Below, piece by piece: positions 1 through 9,099 of a stretch of DNA of 64,000 nucleotides. The position numbers were made by a program, and so were the translations under genes. Position 1 is the first letter of the stretch. Every line of letters begins with the position of its first letter. Under the pieces are notes generated by a model that was not told the origin of the DNA, made no database searches, and worked only from the letters and a program-made list of their open reading frames with translations. This DNA comes from Vicinamibacterales bacterium (GTDB taxonomy: Bacteria; Acidobacteriota; Vicinamibacteria; Vicinamibacterales; Fen-181): assembly GCA_036504215.1 (NCBI GenBank), contig DASXVO010000005.1, positions 102,486 through 166,485 on the forward strand. The letters run 5' to 3'.

Positions 1-1244
1 TTGGCAGCAGGATAACCCAGGTGGCCAACGGGGATGTCACCAATTCGCGACGGCGCCGCCTGCCACTGGCGCGACAGCCCTGGCCGTCTGACGGCGATCA
101 GGGTCAGGACCCGATTCACGACCTGCGCAAGGTCCAGACGACGCACGAGGCCACGCGGCGCGAACGTGTGATTGGGATACGGCTCCATCACGCCGGCGCG
201 GACGACTGTCATGATCCAGGCGGCGGCCCAGTGGCCCCGAACGTCCGTCACGACCGTCATCTCGTGCCGCGTGGCGGTCTGGATCAGCGCCGAGAGCCGC
301 ACACCGATGAGTGCGGCCAGCTCGCCGCGTGTCACCTGCGCAGCGCCGGGTATCGCGCGGTACTCCTCGGGCAGCCGCCCCTGGTCGGCGCGCGCACGCG
401 CCCGGCTCGCTCTCGCCGCCAGTTCGTCACTCGGATCCACTGCCTGGGCCTTCGAGTAGGCGTCCGCCGCCGCGGAGAAGTCACCCGACTCTTCCAGCAG
501 TTCAGCCATCTGGGTGAGCGACCGGGCATCGGACGGATCGAGCGCCGCCGCTCTGCGCAGATGGCCGAGCGCCGCGTCCCTCTTCCCGAGCCTCCGCTCG
601 ACCGCGGCCAGTTCCCTGTAGAGAAACGCACTATCCGGCGAACTCTCGATGGCACGCTGGTAGGCATCGAGCGCCTGCTCGTTGCGCCCGGCCTCGGCGG
701 CCTGGCGCGCGATCGTCAGGGATTCCTGCTGGCTCCGGAACGCCAGCACGTCGAGACGCCGCCGGACGTCCGGAAGCGCCGGGTCGGCGGCGAGCGCGGC
801 CTGGAACGACTTGATCGCCTCATCGCCCTTCCCGTCGGCCATCAGCGCGTCGCCACGGCCGACGAGCGCCGGCACGTAGGACGGCGCCCGACGCAACACC
901 CGGGCGAACCGGCCGACCGCGTCACCGTAGTCCCGATCGGCCAGGCTGGAGTACGCGAGTCCGGTCTCGGCGGGATAGAACGACGGATCGGTCTTCAAGG
1001 CCGCGTTGAACTCGCGGCGCGCGCCACGGATGTCGCCCGCCTGCAGGAACTGCCAGCCACGCTGCTGCCGGAGCGTCAACTCGCCTCGCGCCAGTTCCGG
1101 CGGCGATGCCGGGAACACGAAGTCCGGATACCGTGGCGACGTCACGACGGGCGCCGGCGCCAGCTTCGGGGCACAAGCCCAGGCCGCCGCCAGCAGACAG
1201 GCGACAGCCGGCGTCGTCCACCGGCGAACTCTCGCACTAGGCAT
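1..1244 (-). CDS. TPR protein with C-terminal SLH domain (partial, runs off left edge)
   Basis: I translated this frame directly from the minus strand. It starts at ATG 1244 and stays open for 414 codons to the window edge. The N-terminus (MPSARVRRWTTPAVACLLAAAWAC) looks like a signal peptide, possibly a lipoprotein signal, although the lipobox is imperfect. Residues about 60-270 carry tetratricopeptide-type helices, for example a repeat ending DEAIKSFQAALAADP and another ending DAALGHLRRAAALDPSD. The last part visible has S-layer-homology features: TRGELAALIGVRL, then DVRGHWAAAWI, AGVMEPYPNHTF and RRLDLAQVVNRVL. SLH domains bind cell-wall-linked polymers, so an envelope scaffold role is inferred. 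The start overlaps the hflX stop (ATGCCTAG), which suggests translational coupling in a tsaC-hflX-TPR/SLH operon. The true C-terminus lies outside the window. Confidence 0.85.
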   Translation of the reverse strand, partial: MPSARVRRWTTPAVACLLAAAWACAPKLAPAPVVTSPRYPDFVFPASPPELARGELTLRQQRGWQFLQAGDIRGARREFNAALKTDPSFYPAETGLAYSSLADRDYGDAVGRFARVLRRAPSYVPALVGRGDALMADGKGDEAIKSFQAALAADPALPDVRRRLDVLAFRSQQESLTIARQAAEAGRNEQALDAYQRAIESSPDSAFLYRELAAVERRLGKRDAALGHLRRAAALDPSDARSLTQMAELLEESGDFSAAADAYSKAQAVDPSDELAARASRARARADQGRLPEEYRAIPGAAQVTRGELAALIGVRLSALIQTATRHEMTVVTDVRGHWAAAWIMTVVRAGVMEPYPNHTFAPRGLVRRLDLAQVVNRVLTLIAVRRPGLSRQWQAAPSRIGDIPVGHLGYPAA

Positions 1245-2541
1245 CCGAGGCCTCCCCCCGTCCCCGGAGCCTGCCCCACAGCCGCCTGGGGACATCCGCC
1301 TCGATCGCGACGAGGCCGTCGTGCTCGACGTGCTCCCTGACGCGCCCGAAGCGATAGATCTGCGCGAGCATCTGTCTGTCATCGTCCTGGCGCGGATCGA
1401 GTGTCACCGTGATGCGGCGGGCATCGAGCGCGAGCCGGACGGTGAGCGTGTCGACGAGTTCACCGCGGCCAAGGCCAGTGTGGGCCGAGATGCACATCGC
1501 GTCGGGATCGCGGCGCAGCAGGCGATCGCGCTCAGCCTCCTCGATGAGGTCGCACTTGTTGTAGACATCGATCGTCCGCACCTCACCGGCTCCGACCTCC
1601 TCGATCGTGCGCCGCACGGCCGCCATGCGGTGCTCCATGCCCGGCGACGCGGCGTCGATGACGTGCAGCAGCAGGTCGGCGGACACCACCTCCTCGAGCG
1701 TCGCGCGAAACGCCGCAACGAGCGTGTGTGGCAGACGGTCGATGAAACCCACCGTGTCCGACACGAGCAGCTCGCGCTGGTCGGCCAGCCGGACGCGGCG
1801 CACCAGCGGATCGAGCGTGACGAACAGCGCGTCTGATGCCGCGGCCCGTTCCCCGGCGAGCAGGTTGAACAGCGTGGTCTTGCCGGCATTGGTGTAGCCG
1901 ACGAGCGCCACGGTTGGCACCGACGCCTTGTGGCGCCGTTCCCGAAGCTGCATGCGACGGCGCCGCACTTCTTCGAGTTGCCCGTTCACGTGTGTGATGC
2001 GCTGGCGGATCTTCCGGCGATCCGCCTCCAGCTTGGTCTCGCCTGGTCCGCGCGTGCCGATGCCGCCGCCGAGGCGCGACAACCAGTCGCTGCCACCGAC
2101 CAGCCGGGGCATCAGGTACTTCAGTTGCGCCAGCTCGACCTGCAGTTTCCCCTCCCTGGTACGTGCGCGGCCCGCGAAGATATCGAGGATCAACTGCGTG
2201 CGATCGATCACCTTCTGGCTTAGCCGGGACTCAATCTGGCGCGCCTGCGCGGGCGACAGTTCGTTGTCGAACACGACGACATCCACGTCGGTTTCATCGC
2301 AGGCGATCGCCAGCGACGCCAGTTTCCCGCTGCCGAGGAACGTGCCGGCGTCGGGGCGCACCCGTTCCTGCAGGACCCGGAGCACGATCTCTCCGCCGGC
2401 CGTCGTCGCCAGCCCGGCCAACTCCTCGAGCGAACGCTCCGCGTCGGTCCGCCGGATCGGCCCGGTGATCAGTCCGACCAGGGCCACGCGCTCGGCGGGC
2501 GGTCGTGAGCGTCGTTGCTGAGATGTGGGTGATTGACTCAC
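1237..2541 (-). CDS. hflX: GTPase HflX
   Basis: This is a 434-residue HflX-family GTPase. The N-terminal HflX domain (residues about 1-180) includes the family motif GTRGPGETKLEADRR. A Ras-like G domain follows, with G1 GYTNAGKTT, G3 DTVGF and G4 NKCD. Members of the family bind the 50S subunit and rescue or split stalled ribosomes, especially under stress. The length is normal. The start is GTG at 2541 and overlaps the TGA of the upstream YrdC-domain gene (GTGA). The 3' end overlaps the ATG of the TPR/SLH gene, so the three minus-strand genes are very probably one operon. Confidence 0.95.
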   Translation of the reverse strand: MSQSPTSQQRRSRPPAERVALVGLITGPIRRTDAERSLEELAGLATTAGGEIVLRVLQERVRPDAGTFLGSGKLASLAIACDETDVDVVVFDNELSPAQARQIESRLSQKVIDRTQLILDIFAGRARTREGKLQVELAQLKYLMPRLVGGSDWLSRLGGGIGTRGPGETKLEADRRKIRQRITHVNGQLEEVRRRRMQLRERRHKASVPTVALVGYTNAGKTTLFNLLAGERAAASDALFVTLDPLVRRVRLADQRELLVSDTVGFIDRLPHTLVAAFRATLEEVVSADLLLHVIDAASPGMEHRMAAVRRTIEEVGAGEVRTIDVYNKCDLIEEAERDRLLRRDPDAMCISAHTGLGRGELVDTLTVRLALDARRITVTLDPRQDDDRQMLAQIYRFGRVREHVEHDGLVAIEADVPRRLWGRLRGRGEASDA

Positions 2542-3173
2542 AACACGTCCAGGATCAGGCTGAAGGCGATGGCCCCCGATCGCACCAGGCGCGGCGTGTC
2601 GGTCCGCGCATCCACGATCGTCGACGGCAGGCCGCCGGGCGTCGGGCCGGCGTCCAGGAGCCCGTCCACATCGGCTCCGAGGGCCACCGCGACGTCGTCG
2701 GGAGACGCCGCCGGCTCGTCACCCGATCGATTCGCGCTCGTGGACGTGATCGGCCGGCCGACCGCGGCGGCCAGGCCGCGCGCCACCGCATGGTCGGGAA
2801 CCCTCACGGCCACCGTTCGGGCCTCACCATACACCGCCGCCGCCAAGCCGGGTGACGCGTCGATGACGAGGGTCAGGGGGCCGGGCCAGAATCTGGCTGC
2901 CAGGCGCCGGGCGGCCCGCGGCAGACCGGCGATGCATCGTTCGATCTGCTCCGCGTCGGCAGCGATCACCGGCAGCGCCCGGGTCGCGTCGCGCCCTTTC
3001 ACCGCGAAGAGGCGCGCCACCGCCGCTTCGCTCCATGGGTCCGCGGCCAACCCATACAGCGTGTCGGTTGGAAAGGCCACCAGGCCCTCGCGGCGCACGA
3101 CGTCGGCCGCGCGCCGCAGGACCGCCGGGTCGGGATTCACGGGATCCAGCCGCCAACGCTCCACGGTGTCCAC
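2538..3173 (-). CDS. tsaC: L-threonylcarbamoyladenylate synthase (YrdC/TsaC family)
   Basis: This YrdC-domain protein makes threonylcarbamoyl-AMP, the precursor of t6A37 in ANN-decoding tRNAs. Family motifs visible include GLVAFPTDTLYGLAADP near the N-terminus, FAVKGRD (KR-type substrate-binding motif), the WPGPLTLVI segment and SANRSG. At about 211 residues it lacks the extra Sua5 C-terminal domain. The start is uncertain. The frame is open back to 3236, but that would overlap the divergent antiporter gene. GTG at 3173 is chosen here, and GTG at 3164 is also possible because TAGAGT lies 7 nt before it, which would suit a leaderless start. It is the first gene of the tsaC-hflX-TPR/SLH cluster. 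Confidence 0.9.
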   Translation of the reverse strand: MDTVERWRLDPVNPDPAVLRRAADVVRREGLVAFPTDTLYGLAADPWSEAAVARLFAVKGRDATRALPVIAADAEQIERCIAGLPRAARRLAARFWPGPLTLVIDASPGLAAAVYGEARTVAVRVPDHAVARGLAAAVGRPITSTSANRSGDEPAASPDDVAVALGADVDGLLDAGPTPGGLPSTIVDARTDTPRLVRSGAIAFSLILDVL

Positions 3174-3220
3174 TCTATCATCAACCCGCCGGTTCTCCAG
3201 TAAGATGAGCATCAACGACG

Positions 3221-4489
3221 ATGAGCCACCTGCCACAGTTGCTGTTGCTTCTGATTGTCATCATCGCCTCCGCCAAGCTGGCGGCGGCGGCCAGCACCAG
3301 GCTCGGCCAGCCCGCCGTATTCGGGGAGATCTTCGTTGGCCTCGTGCTCGGCCCGACCGTGCTGAACATGCTGACCTGGCCCGTGTTCGCGATCGCCGTG
3401 CCTGGCGGCGGCCACGGAACGGACCTGAAGCCGTTCCTCGGCGATCTGTCGGAACTCGGCGTCATCCTGTTGATGTTCGTGGCGGGCTTGGAAACCGACG
3501 TGGCCGAGATGCGCCGCGTGGGACGCATCGCGTTCTGGACGGCGGCCGGAGGCGTCGTCCTGCCGCTGGCCGGCGGTGCGGCTGTGGCATCCGCATTCGG
3601 TCTCCCGTTCTTCTGGGAAGGCCTCTTCATCGGAACAATCCTGACCGCCACGAGCGTGAGCATCTCCGCACAGACCCTCATGGAACTGGGTGCCCTCCGG
3701 TCCCGCGAGGGGGCGACGATACTTGGCGCGGCGGTCATCGACGACGTGATGGGAATCATCCTGCTCTCGCTGGTGGTCGCGTTCGCGCGGTCTGTCGGCT
3801 CGATCGACTACCTCACGCTCACCTTCATCGTGGCCCGCATGGCCGCCTTCTTCGTGCTGGCGTTCGTCGCGGCCCGCCTGCTACCGTCGGTCGGGCGCTG
3901 GGCGGAGCGACTGGGCGTCAGCCAGGGGCTGCTCGCTGCGGTGCTCGCGATCACGTTCGGCTACGCCTGGGCCGCGGAATACGTGGGCGGCGTCGCCGCG
4001 ATCACCGGCGCCTACCTGGCAGGCGTGGGGTTCGGCCAGACGTCGTTCAAGTCCAGGATCGACGCCGGCATTCACCCTCTGACCTACTCGATGCTCGTGC
4101 CCGTCTTCTTTGTCGGCATCGGCCTGCAGGCGAACGGCCGCGAACTGGGCGGGCACGTGCTCTTCACCCTTGCGATCGTATTGGTGGCCATCGTGGCCAA
4201 GGCGGTGGGCTGTGGCGGGGCGGCGCGGATGCTGGGCTTCACCGGCAGAGAGTCGGTCCGGGTCGGCGCGGGAATGATCTCCCGAGGCGAAGTGGGCCTC
4301 ATCATCGCCAGCTACGGCCTGGTCCACGGCATCATCGGCCACGATGTCTTCTCGGCCTCGGTCATCATGGTGCTCGCCACCACGATGGTGACGCCGCCGC
4401 TCCTCCGCGCCACCTTCCCGCGCGGCATCCGCCCGGACACCGGCTTCGTCGAAGAATCGATCGCGGGCCCGCCCGAGCCGGGCGCATGA
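3221..4489 (+). CDS. Cation:proton antiporter, CPA2 (KefB/Nha) type
   Basis: This 422-residue polytopic membrane protein has about 12 hydrophobic segments. Family features include GQPAVFGEIFVGLVLGP in the second helix region and SREGATILGAAVIDDVMG, whose paired Asp is typical of CPA-type ion exchange sites. The glycine-rich ISRGEVGLIIAS near the C-terminus is also typical. It probably exchanges Na+ or K+ for protons across the inner membrane. No TrkA-N/RCK domain is present, so it is shorter than KefB/KefC. It diverges from tsaC and its stop is only 10 bp from the convergent glpX stop. A possible -10 (TAAGAT, 3201-3206) lies 14 nt before the ATG. Ion specificity cannot be read from sequence alone. 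Confidence 0.9.
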   Translation: MSHLPQLLLLLIVIIASAKLAAAASTRLGQPAVFGEIFVGLVLGPTVLNMLTWPVFAIAVPGGGHGTDLKPFLGDLSELGVILLMFVAGLETDVAEMRRVGRIAFWTAAGGVVLPLAGGAAVASAFGLPFFWEGLFIGTILTATSVSISAQTLMELGALRSREGATILGAAVIDDVMGIILLSLVVAFARSVGSIDYLTLTFIVARMAAFFVLAFVAARLLPSVGRWAERLGVSQGLLAAVLAITFGYAWAAEYVGGVAAITGAYLAGVGFGQTSFKSRIDAGIHPLTYSMLVPVFFVGIGLQANGRELGGHVLFTLAIVLVAIVAKAVGCGGAARMLGFTGRESVRVGAGMISRGEVGLIIASYGLVHGIIGHDVFSASVIMVLATTMVTPPLLRATFPRGIRPDTGFVEESIAGPPEPGA

Positions 4490-4499
4490 CCACCAGACA

Positions 4500-5489
4500 T
4501 CAGAAGCGGATCCGGACGTCCTGTCCATCCTCCACGTAGATGCTGTCGATGAACCGAATGAGGTGGGGACGCGTCTGCATCACCAGCGAGCTGGTCCGGA
4601 CGCCGTCGCCGAAGAACCGGACGCCCTTCATCATCGTGCCGTCGGTCACGCCCGTGGCGGCGAAGATGATGCTCTCGCCACACGCCATGTCGCGCGACCG
4701 ATAGACCCGCTTCACGTCGCTGATTCCCATCTCGTGGCAGCGGCGCTCGTCTTCAGGTTTGCGGATCACGAGGCGACCCAGGATCTCGCCGTTCAGACAA
4801 CGCATCGCGGCCGCCGTCAGCACGCCTTCCGGCGCGCCGCCGATGCCCATCACCGCGTGGACGCCGCTCCCGACCACGGCGGCGGCGATCCCGGCCGACA
4901 GGTCGCCATCCGTGATCAGGCGGATCCGGGCGCCGGCCCGACGTATGTCGTCGATCAGCTTCTCGTGGCGGGGCCGGTCCATCACGACGATGACCAGATC
5001 GTCCACCCCGCGGTCGAGGCACTTCGCGATCGCCGCGAGATTGTCGGCGACGGGTGCGTCCAGATCGACGGCATCCTTCGACCGCGGGCCGACGATCAGC
5101 TTCTCCATGAAGAGGTCGGGCGCGTGCAGCAGGCCGCCGGGGCCCGACGCGGCGAGTACCGAGATCGCGCCCGGCATCCCCAACGCGCACAGGTTCGTGC
5201 CTTCGAGCGGGTCAACCGCGATATCGACCGACGGGTAATGGCGGTGCTCGCCGGGATTGAGGTGGGCCTGGCCGACACGCTCGCCGATGTAGAGCATCGG
5301 CGCCTCGTCGCGCTCGCCCTCGCCGATGACAACGGTGCCGTCGATCGACAGCTGGTCCATGTCGAGACGCATCGACTCGACCGCGACGCGGTCGGCTTTC
5401 GGACGATCCCCCTGTCCCATCGTCTGCGCACAGGCAATGGCGGCGCGTTCGACGACACGGAGAAATTCCAGCGACAGATCGGAGTCCAC
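4500..5489 (-). CDS. glpX: Class II fructose-1,6-bisphosphatase GlpX
   Basis: This 329-residue enzyme hydrolyses fructose-1,6-bisphosphate to fructose-6-phosphate in gluconeogenesis. Class II signatures are clear: [19 protein letters not shown] (metal/phosphate site), [11 protein letters not shown] (the DPLEGT active-site loop) and the [16 protein letters not shown] segment. It starts with GTG at 5489 after a GGGAGG ribosome-binding site. It belongs with the pyrophosphate-type phosphofructokinase encoded near 57 kb as a central-carbon enzyme, although the two are not linked in an operon. Confidence 0.95.
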   Translation of the reverse strand: MDSDLSLEFLRVVERAAIACAQTMGQGDRPKADRVAVESMRLDMDQLSIDGTVVIGEGERDEAPMLYIGERVGQAHLNPGEHRHYPSVDIAVDPLEGTNLCALGMPGAISVLAASGPGGLLHAPDLFMEKLIVGPRSKDAVDLDAPVADNLAAIAKCLDRGVDDLVIVVMDRPRHEKLIDDIRRAGARIRLITDGDLSAGIAAAVVGSGVHAVMGIGGAPEGVLTAAAMRCLNGEILGRLVIRKPEDERRCHEMGISDVKRVYRSRDMACGESIIFAATGVTDGTMMKGVRFFGDGVRTSSLVMQTRPHLIRFIDSIYVEDGQDVRIRF

Positions 5490-5579
5490 ATGACCTCCCG
5501 GCTGCGACGCGCGGCTAGCAGGCCGCTCGCGCGCAGCCGGCCTGAGCCGAGAACGGAGAACGGGTCGTTCGGCATCCGG

Positions 5580-6797
5580 CTACTGACCGGTGTCCGAGAC
5601 GGCGTCGAACGGCGGCAACGCGCACCGCGCCGGCCGATCGGTTCGATAGCCGAGCAGGTAGTCGGCCTGCATCAGCTTGTGAATCTCGCGCGTGCCCTCG
5701 TAGATCACGGCACCCTTGCAGTTGCGGTAGAACCGCCCGACCGGGTACTCGTCGGAGTAGCCGTTGGCGCCGTGGACCTGCACGGCGTCGCCCGCCGCGC
5801 GCTCCGAGGCCACCGTGGCGAACCACTTCGCCAGGCTCGTCTCGCGCGTGTTGCGGCGCCCGCGATTCTTCAGCCAGCCCGCGCGCAGCCAGAGCAGCCG
5901 GGCCGCCTGGTAGTCGGACTCCATCTGCGCGATCATCTCCTTGACCAGTTGGTGCTGGCCAATCTCCACACCAAACGTCGTCCGCTCCTTCGCGTACTTC
6001 ACCGACGCATCGCGACAGGCGCGCACGAGACCCGTGGCGCCAGCGGCCACCGTGTACCGGCCCTGGTCAAGAGCGAACATGGCGACCTTGAACCCGTCGC
6101 CCGGACGGCCCACGACGTTCTCCTCGGGGACCTCGACATCGTCCATCTTGAAGAAGCCGGTGTTTCCCGCGAGGATTCCCCACTTCTCCTTCAACGTCCC
6201 GCTCGAGAACCCCGTGAACCCGCGTTCGAGGATGAAGGCGCTGATACCCGACGGGTCGCGGCGCTTCTTCTTCTCGAGATCCGACCAGGCGAACACCAGA
6301 AAGTTGTCCGCAACGTCCGCGAGCGAAATCCACATCTTCTCGCCCGAGAGGATGTACCGATCCCCCTTCCTGACGGCGACCGTCTGGATGCCGCGCGCGT
6401 CACTCCCGGCCGACGGCTCGGTCAGGCCGAACGTGGCGATCTTCTTCCCCTGCGCCTGGGGCACGAGATAGCGGCGCTTCTGGTCGTCGGTCCCCCACGA
6501 CAGCAGCGTGAGACTGTTCAGGCCCACGTGGACCGAGAGGATGACGCGCAGCGACGTGTCGACGTACTCCAGCTCTTCGCTGGCCAGCCCCAGGCTGATG
6601 TAATCCGTGCCGCTGCCGCCGTCTTCCGCAGGGATCGAGACGCCGAGCAGGCCGAGATCGGCCATCTGCGACAAGATGAGGGGGTCGAAGCGATGCTGAC
6701 GGTCGAGGTCGCGGATGCGCGGCGCCACCTCGCGGGCACCCCATTCGCGCACCGACCGTTCCAGCAGGAGGTGATCCTCGTTGAGGTCGAAATCCAT
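5580..6797 (-). CDS. Acyl-CoA dehydrogenase family protein
   Basis: This 405-residue flavoprotein has the full acyl-CoA dehydrogenase fold: the N-terminal helical domain, the middle beta domain (FGLTEPSAGSDARG, then GEKMWISLADVADNFLVFA) and the C-terminal helical domain (ERTTFGVEIGQHQLVKEMIAQME). The near-terminal motif YEGTREIHKLMQADYLLGYR places the catalytic Glu at YEGT, as in short- and branched-chain and glutaryl-CoA-like enzymes. The substrate is not determinable from sequence. The upstream gene in the same direction encodes the SAM hydrolase, and the roughly 30-bp gap holds a GC-rich hairpin (6810-6827). No ETF or beta-oxidation partner is adjacent. Confidence 0.93.
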   Translation of the reverse strand: MDFDLNEDHLLLERSVREWGAREVAPRIRDLDRQHRFDPLILSQMADLGLLGVSIPAEDGGSGTDYISLGLASEELEYVDTSLRVILSVHVGLNSLTLLSWGTDDQKRRYLVPQAQGKKIATFGLTEPSAGSDARGIQTVAVRKGDRYILSGEKMWISLADVADNFLVFAWSDLEKKKRRDPSGISAFILERGFTGFSSGTLKEKWGILAGNTGFFKMDDVEVPEENVVGRPGDGFKVAMFALDQGRYTVAAGATGLVRACRDASVKYAKERTTFGVEIGQHQLVKEMIAQMESDYQAARLLWLRAGWLKNRGRRNTRETSLAKWFATVASERAAGDAVQVHGANGYSDEYPVGRFYRNCKGAVIYEGTREIHKLMQADYLLGYRTDRPARCALPPFDAVSDTGQ

Positions 6798-6809
6798 CGT
6801 GTCCTCGCC

Positions 6810-6827
6810 GCCGGCCCGCAGGCCGGC
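6810..6827. repeat. GC-rich palindromic hairpin (REP-like)
   Basis: A 7-bp perfect stem (gccggcc/ggccggc) closes a CGCA tetraloop in the short gap between the SAM hydrolase stop and the acyl-CoA dehydrogenase start. It has no T-tract, so it is more likely a REP-like repeat or mRNA-stability element than a terminator. Confidence 0.4.
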
Positions 6828-6828
6828 G

Positions 6829-7620
6829 CTACAAACGCCGCACCGTCACCTTCGTGCCACGCGTGAGCCCGAGCATCCCGGCCGCACTCGCGCTGTTGGC
6901 GGCAATCTCCAGACGGTCCGAACTCCCGAACAGGCCGCACACCTCAGCGGGGGCGATCTCCGCGTACGTCGTCACCAGGCGCGCGACGAGGTGGTCGCCC
7001 GCCTGGACCTCCAGCTTCTCGCCGGCCCGACCGAGCCGGTCGAACATGCGCCGGTCGATGTTCGTGATCGCGTTGCCGAACCGGTCGATACGCAGGACTT
7101 CCCCGCACACCCGATCGTCGCTCAGATCTGCATCGGGAATGTCGAGGCGCACGAAGTCGGTGAGGCTGCGCCCGAGCGCGCGCAGGTCCGTCCCTTTTGC
7201 GAGCCATGCCGCCGCAGGCGCAAACCGATCACGCCCCTCGAACGTGTGACTGACCGTCGGTCTCGCGAAGCGCCGCTCGGTCAGCTCCACGACCCGCCGC
7301 GGCGATGATTCCTTGAACACCGCGGACAGGACGCCGTTGTCCGGCGCGACGAACCGGTAGTCGCCGGCCTCAGCCGCGATCGGTCGCCGGCTGGATCCGA
7401 CTCCAGGATCGACGACGATGAGGAAGACCGTGCCCGCGGGGAAGTACTTGTAGGAGGCCGCGAGTTCGAGCGCCGCCGTCGTCACATCGTGAGGGGGCAC
7501 CTCGTGCGAGATGTCGACGAGCGTGGCGTCCGGGCAGATGCTGAGCACGACGCCCTTCATGGTGCCCGCGTAGTGGTCGCGAACGCCGAAATCGGTCAGC
7601 AGGGCGACAATGGGACGCAT
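6829..7620 (-). CDS. SAM hydrolase / SAM hydroxide adenosyltransferase (DUF62 family)
   Basis: This 263-residue protein of the fluorinase/chlorinase superfamily has LLTDFGVRDHYAGTMKG at the N-terminus, VVDPGVGSSRRPI, a PDNGVL segment and a C-terminal domain with IDRFGNAITNI. Characterised non-halogenase members split S-adenosylmethionine into adenosine and methionine using water. Nothing here suggests a halogenase, because the halogenase-specific loop is not recognisable and no biosynthetic genes are nearby. It probably shares a transcript with the downstream acyl-CoA dehydrogenase, with a 31-bp gap. Confidence 0.88.
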   Translation of the reverse strand: MRPIVALLTDFGVRDHYAGTMKGVVLSICPDATLVDISHEVPPHDVTTAALELAASYKYFPAGTVFLIVVDPGVGSSRRPIAAEAGDYRFVAPDNGVLSAVFKESSPRRVVELTERRFARPTVSHTFEGRDRFAPAAAWLAKGTDLRALGRSLTDFVRLDIPDADLSDDRVCGEVLRIDRFGNAITNIDRRMFDRLGRAGEKLEVQAGDHLVARLVTTYAEIAPAEVCGLFGSSDRLEIAANSASAAGMLGLTRGTKVTVRRL

Positions 7621-7633
7621 CGGCGTGTCCGCG

Positions 7634-8371
7634 CTAAGTCTTCGACAGGTACTCAGGTTTCCGGAAGAGGATCTCCCGAACGTTCGTGTGCAACAGGAAG
7701 GAATCCGACACCCTCAGCCGGTCGAACAGCCTGATGATGTCCCGGTTCTGCAGCACCGGCTGCCGCATGCGCGGCGTCGAGTACGGCCGGTGGCGCAGAT
7801 TGCAGTCGTCGGCCACGATGAACTTCGTGAACCGGGCCTCGGTTGGGTGCGCGGTCGCGAAGAAACCGAAGAGCGCCCCGTTCGGCGCGAGCACCCGCAT
7901 CAACTGTTCCGCCACGGCCAGTGCCGCCCTGTGATCGAGGAAGTCGAAGAGATCCCAGCAGAGCACCCCGTCGATGCTCTGGTCCTCCTGCGGAAACCGC
8001 GACTTGAGGAAGTCCGGAAACTCTCCAACGCGCTGGTCGCGCTGGAATCGATCGTAGTCGGCGAACACGTCTTCGATGTAGATCTTGCACCCGAGCTGCT
8101 CGCCAAAGAACTCGATGTTCGAGCCCACCACGGGGCCGAGGTCGAGCAGCCGCGGCGCGGGACGCGAACGCAGGTAGGCGATGAGCTTCCTGAGGGCCTT
8201 GGTGGCAACGACGGTTTCCGGCTCGACACGCGGGGACTCCCCCACCACCCGATCCTCTTCCGAGGCACGGCGCGGGGCGAGACGGGACAGAAACCCCGGG
8301 ACCTTCCCAGTTCCGGACAAAGGAGTTCCTCTGTTGGAGAGCACCAGCGCAGGCCCGGCCCCGCATTCCAC
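7634..8371 (-). CDS. Class I SAM-dependent methyltransferase-like protein
   Basis: Up to 245 residues. The central region has a Rossmann methyltransferase core: RLLDLGPVVGSNIEFFGEQLG (motif I with GPVVGSN instead of the usual GxGxG), IYIEDVFADYDRF, SIDGVLCWDLFDFLDH and LMRVLAPNGALFGFFAT. The first 55 residues look disordered, and the GTG start at 8371 is not certain. Substrate unknown. It lies between the SAM hydrolase and the bactofilin gene in the same direction and may be part of an envelope- or shape-related transcript, which is inference only. Confidence 0.7.
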   Translation of the reverse strand: MECGAGPALVLSNRGTPLSGTGKVPGFLSRLAPRRASEEDRVVGESPRVEPETVVATKALRKLIAYLRSRPAPRLLDLGPVVGSNIEFFGEQLGCKIYIEDVFADYDRFQRDQRVGEFPDFLKSRFPQEDQSIDGVLCWDLFDFLDHRAALAVAEQLMRVLAPNGALFGFFATAHPTEARFTKFIVADDCNLRHRPYSTPRMRQPVLQNRDIIRLFDRLRVSDSFLLHTNVREILFRKPEYLSKT

Positions 8372-8410
8372 GGGTGCCGGGCTGCCTATGGGGTTGTCGG
8401 GATCGACGCG

Positions 8411-8938
8411 CTACGCCTTTGGGCCCGCCGGCACCGCGGGCGGCACCGGCTTCTGCTCCGGTTTCGCCTCGGCCGGCTTCGCAGCTTCCTTCCGCTGCAT
8501 GTCCACGCTGCCGCGGAAATGGGCTCCTTCCGCGATCGCGACGCGGGGGGCGATGATGTTGCCATCGACCGACCCATTGTCGCGAATGTCCACTTTCTCG
8601 CTCGCGCTGATATCGCCCGACACCTCACCCAGCACGACCACGGCCTTGGCGAAGATCGACGCCTTGATCCTGCCGTGCGGACCGATCGTGAGCACGTGCT
8701 CCTTGAGCTCGATCTTCCCCTCGACGTGTCCCTCGACCGTCAGGTCCTCACTGCCGTTCAACTCGCCCTTGATGACGACCGACTTGCCGATGTTCACCAC
8801 GTCTCTTGTGTCCATGTGGCGTCTGCTCTCAATCTCGGGCCCGTGCGCGGTCGTCACGCCGGGCGTTACTGGCGGCGTTGCAGGAACCGCCGTTTCACGG
8901 CCGCCGGTGGGCCGCACGTTGTCGTCACGCTTCCACAT
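8411..8938 (-). CDS. Bactofilin (polymer-forming cytoskeletal protein)
   Basis: This 175-residue protein has a central bactofilin beta-helix domain (residues about 45-145) made of short repeats such as VNIGKSVVIKGELNGSEDLTVEGHVEGKI and IGPHGRIKASIFAKAVVVLGEVSGDI. It is flanked by disordered Pro/Thr-rich and Lys/Ala/Pro-rich tails, the usual bactofilin architecture. Bactofilins polymerise without nucleotides and scaffold cell-wall or polarity functions at the inner membrane. The wall-related partner enzymes often found next to bactofilins, such as M23 peptidases, are not adjacent here. Confidence 0.92.
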   Translation of the reverse strand: MWKRDDNVRPTGGRETAVPATPPVTPGVTTAHGPEIESRRHMDTRDVVNIGKSVVIKGELNGSEDLTVEGHVEGKIELKEHVLTIGPHGRIKASIFAKAVVVLGEVSGDISASEKVDIRDNGSVDGNIIAPRVAIAEGAHFRGSVDMQRKEAAKPAEAKPEQKPVPPAVPAGPKA

Positions 8939-9077
8939 GATAAACCTCCGACCTCCCGGTCGAACTGCCCTGCCTGATTGACGTACGGGCGCCCGGCTCG
9001 GCAGTCAATCGAGTGCTGATGGAGTAAAGGCTTGGCCAGTATATGGGACGGGATCTTGGATTGTCTAGTCCCCTTTT

Positions 9078-9099
9078 ATTCCCGTTGTTTAGCGGGAAT
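9078..9099. promoter_or_regulatory. Perfect 7-bp inverted repeat with 8-nt spacer, candidate operator
   Basis: The sequence attcccg-N8-cgggaat is a perfect 7-bp dyad, located 92 bp upstream of the cysteine desulfurase start. A -10-like TATGAT lies 2 nt downstream, at 9102-9107. The dyad therefore covers the position where a -35 element would sit, as expected for a repressor operator. Iron-sulfur and thiolation genes are often controlled by Rrf2/IscR-type regulators, but this dyad does not match an operator I can name. Confidence 0.45.

Noticed and set aside
21..1340. Long plus-strand open frame at the left edge
   Set aside because: It is antisense to the TPR/SLH gene. Its translation is Arg/Pro-rich without domains, as expected from high-G+C shadow frames.
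2533..4539. 668-codon plus-strand frame
   Set aside because: It runs antisense to tsaC and then in a shifted frame through the antiporter gene. Both real genes have clear family motifs and this frame has none.
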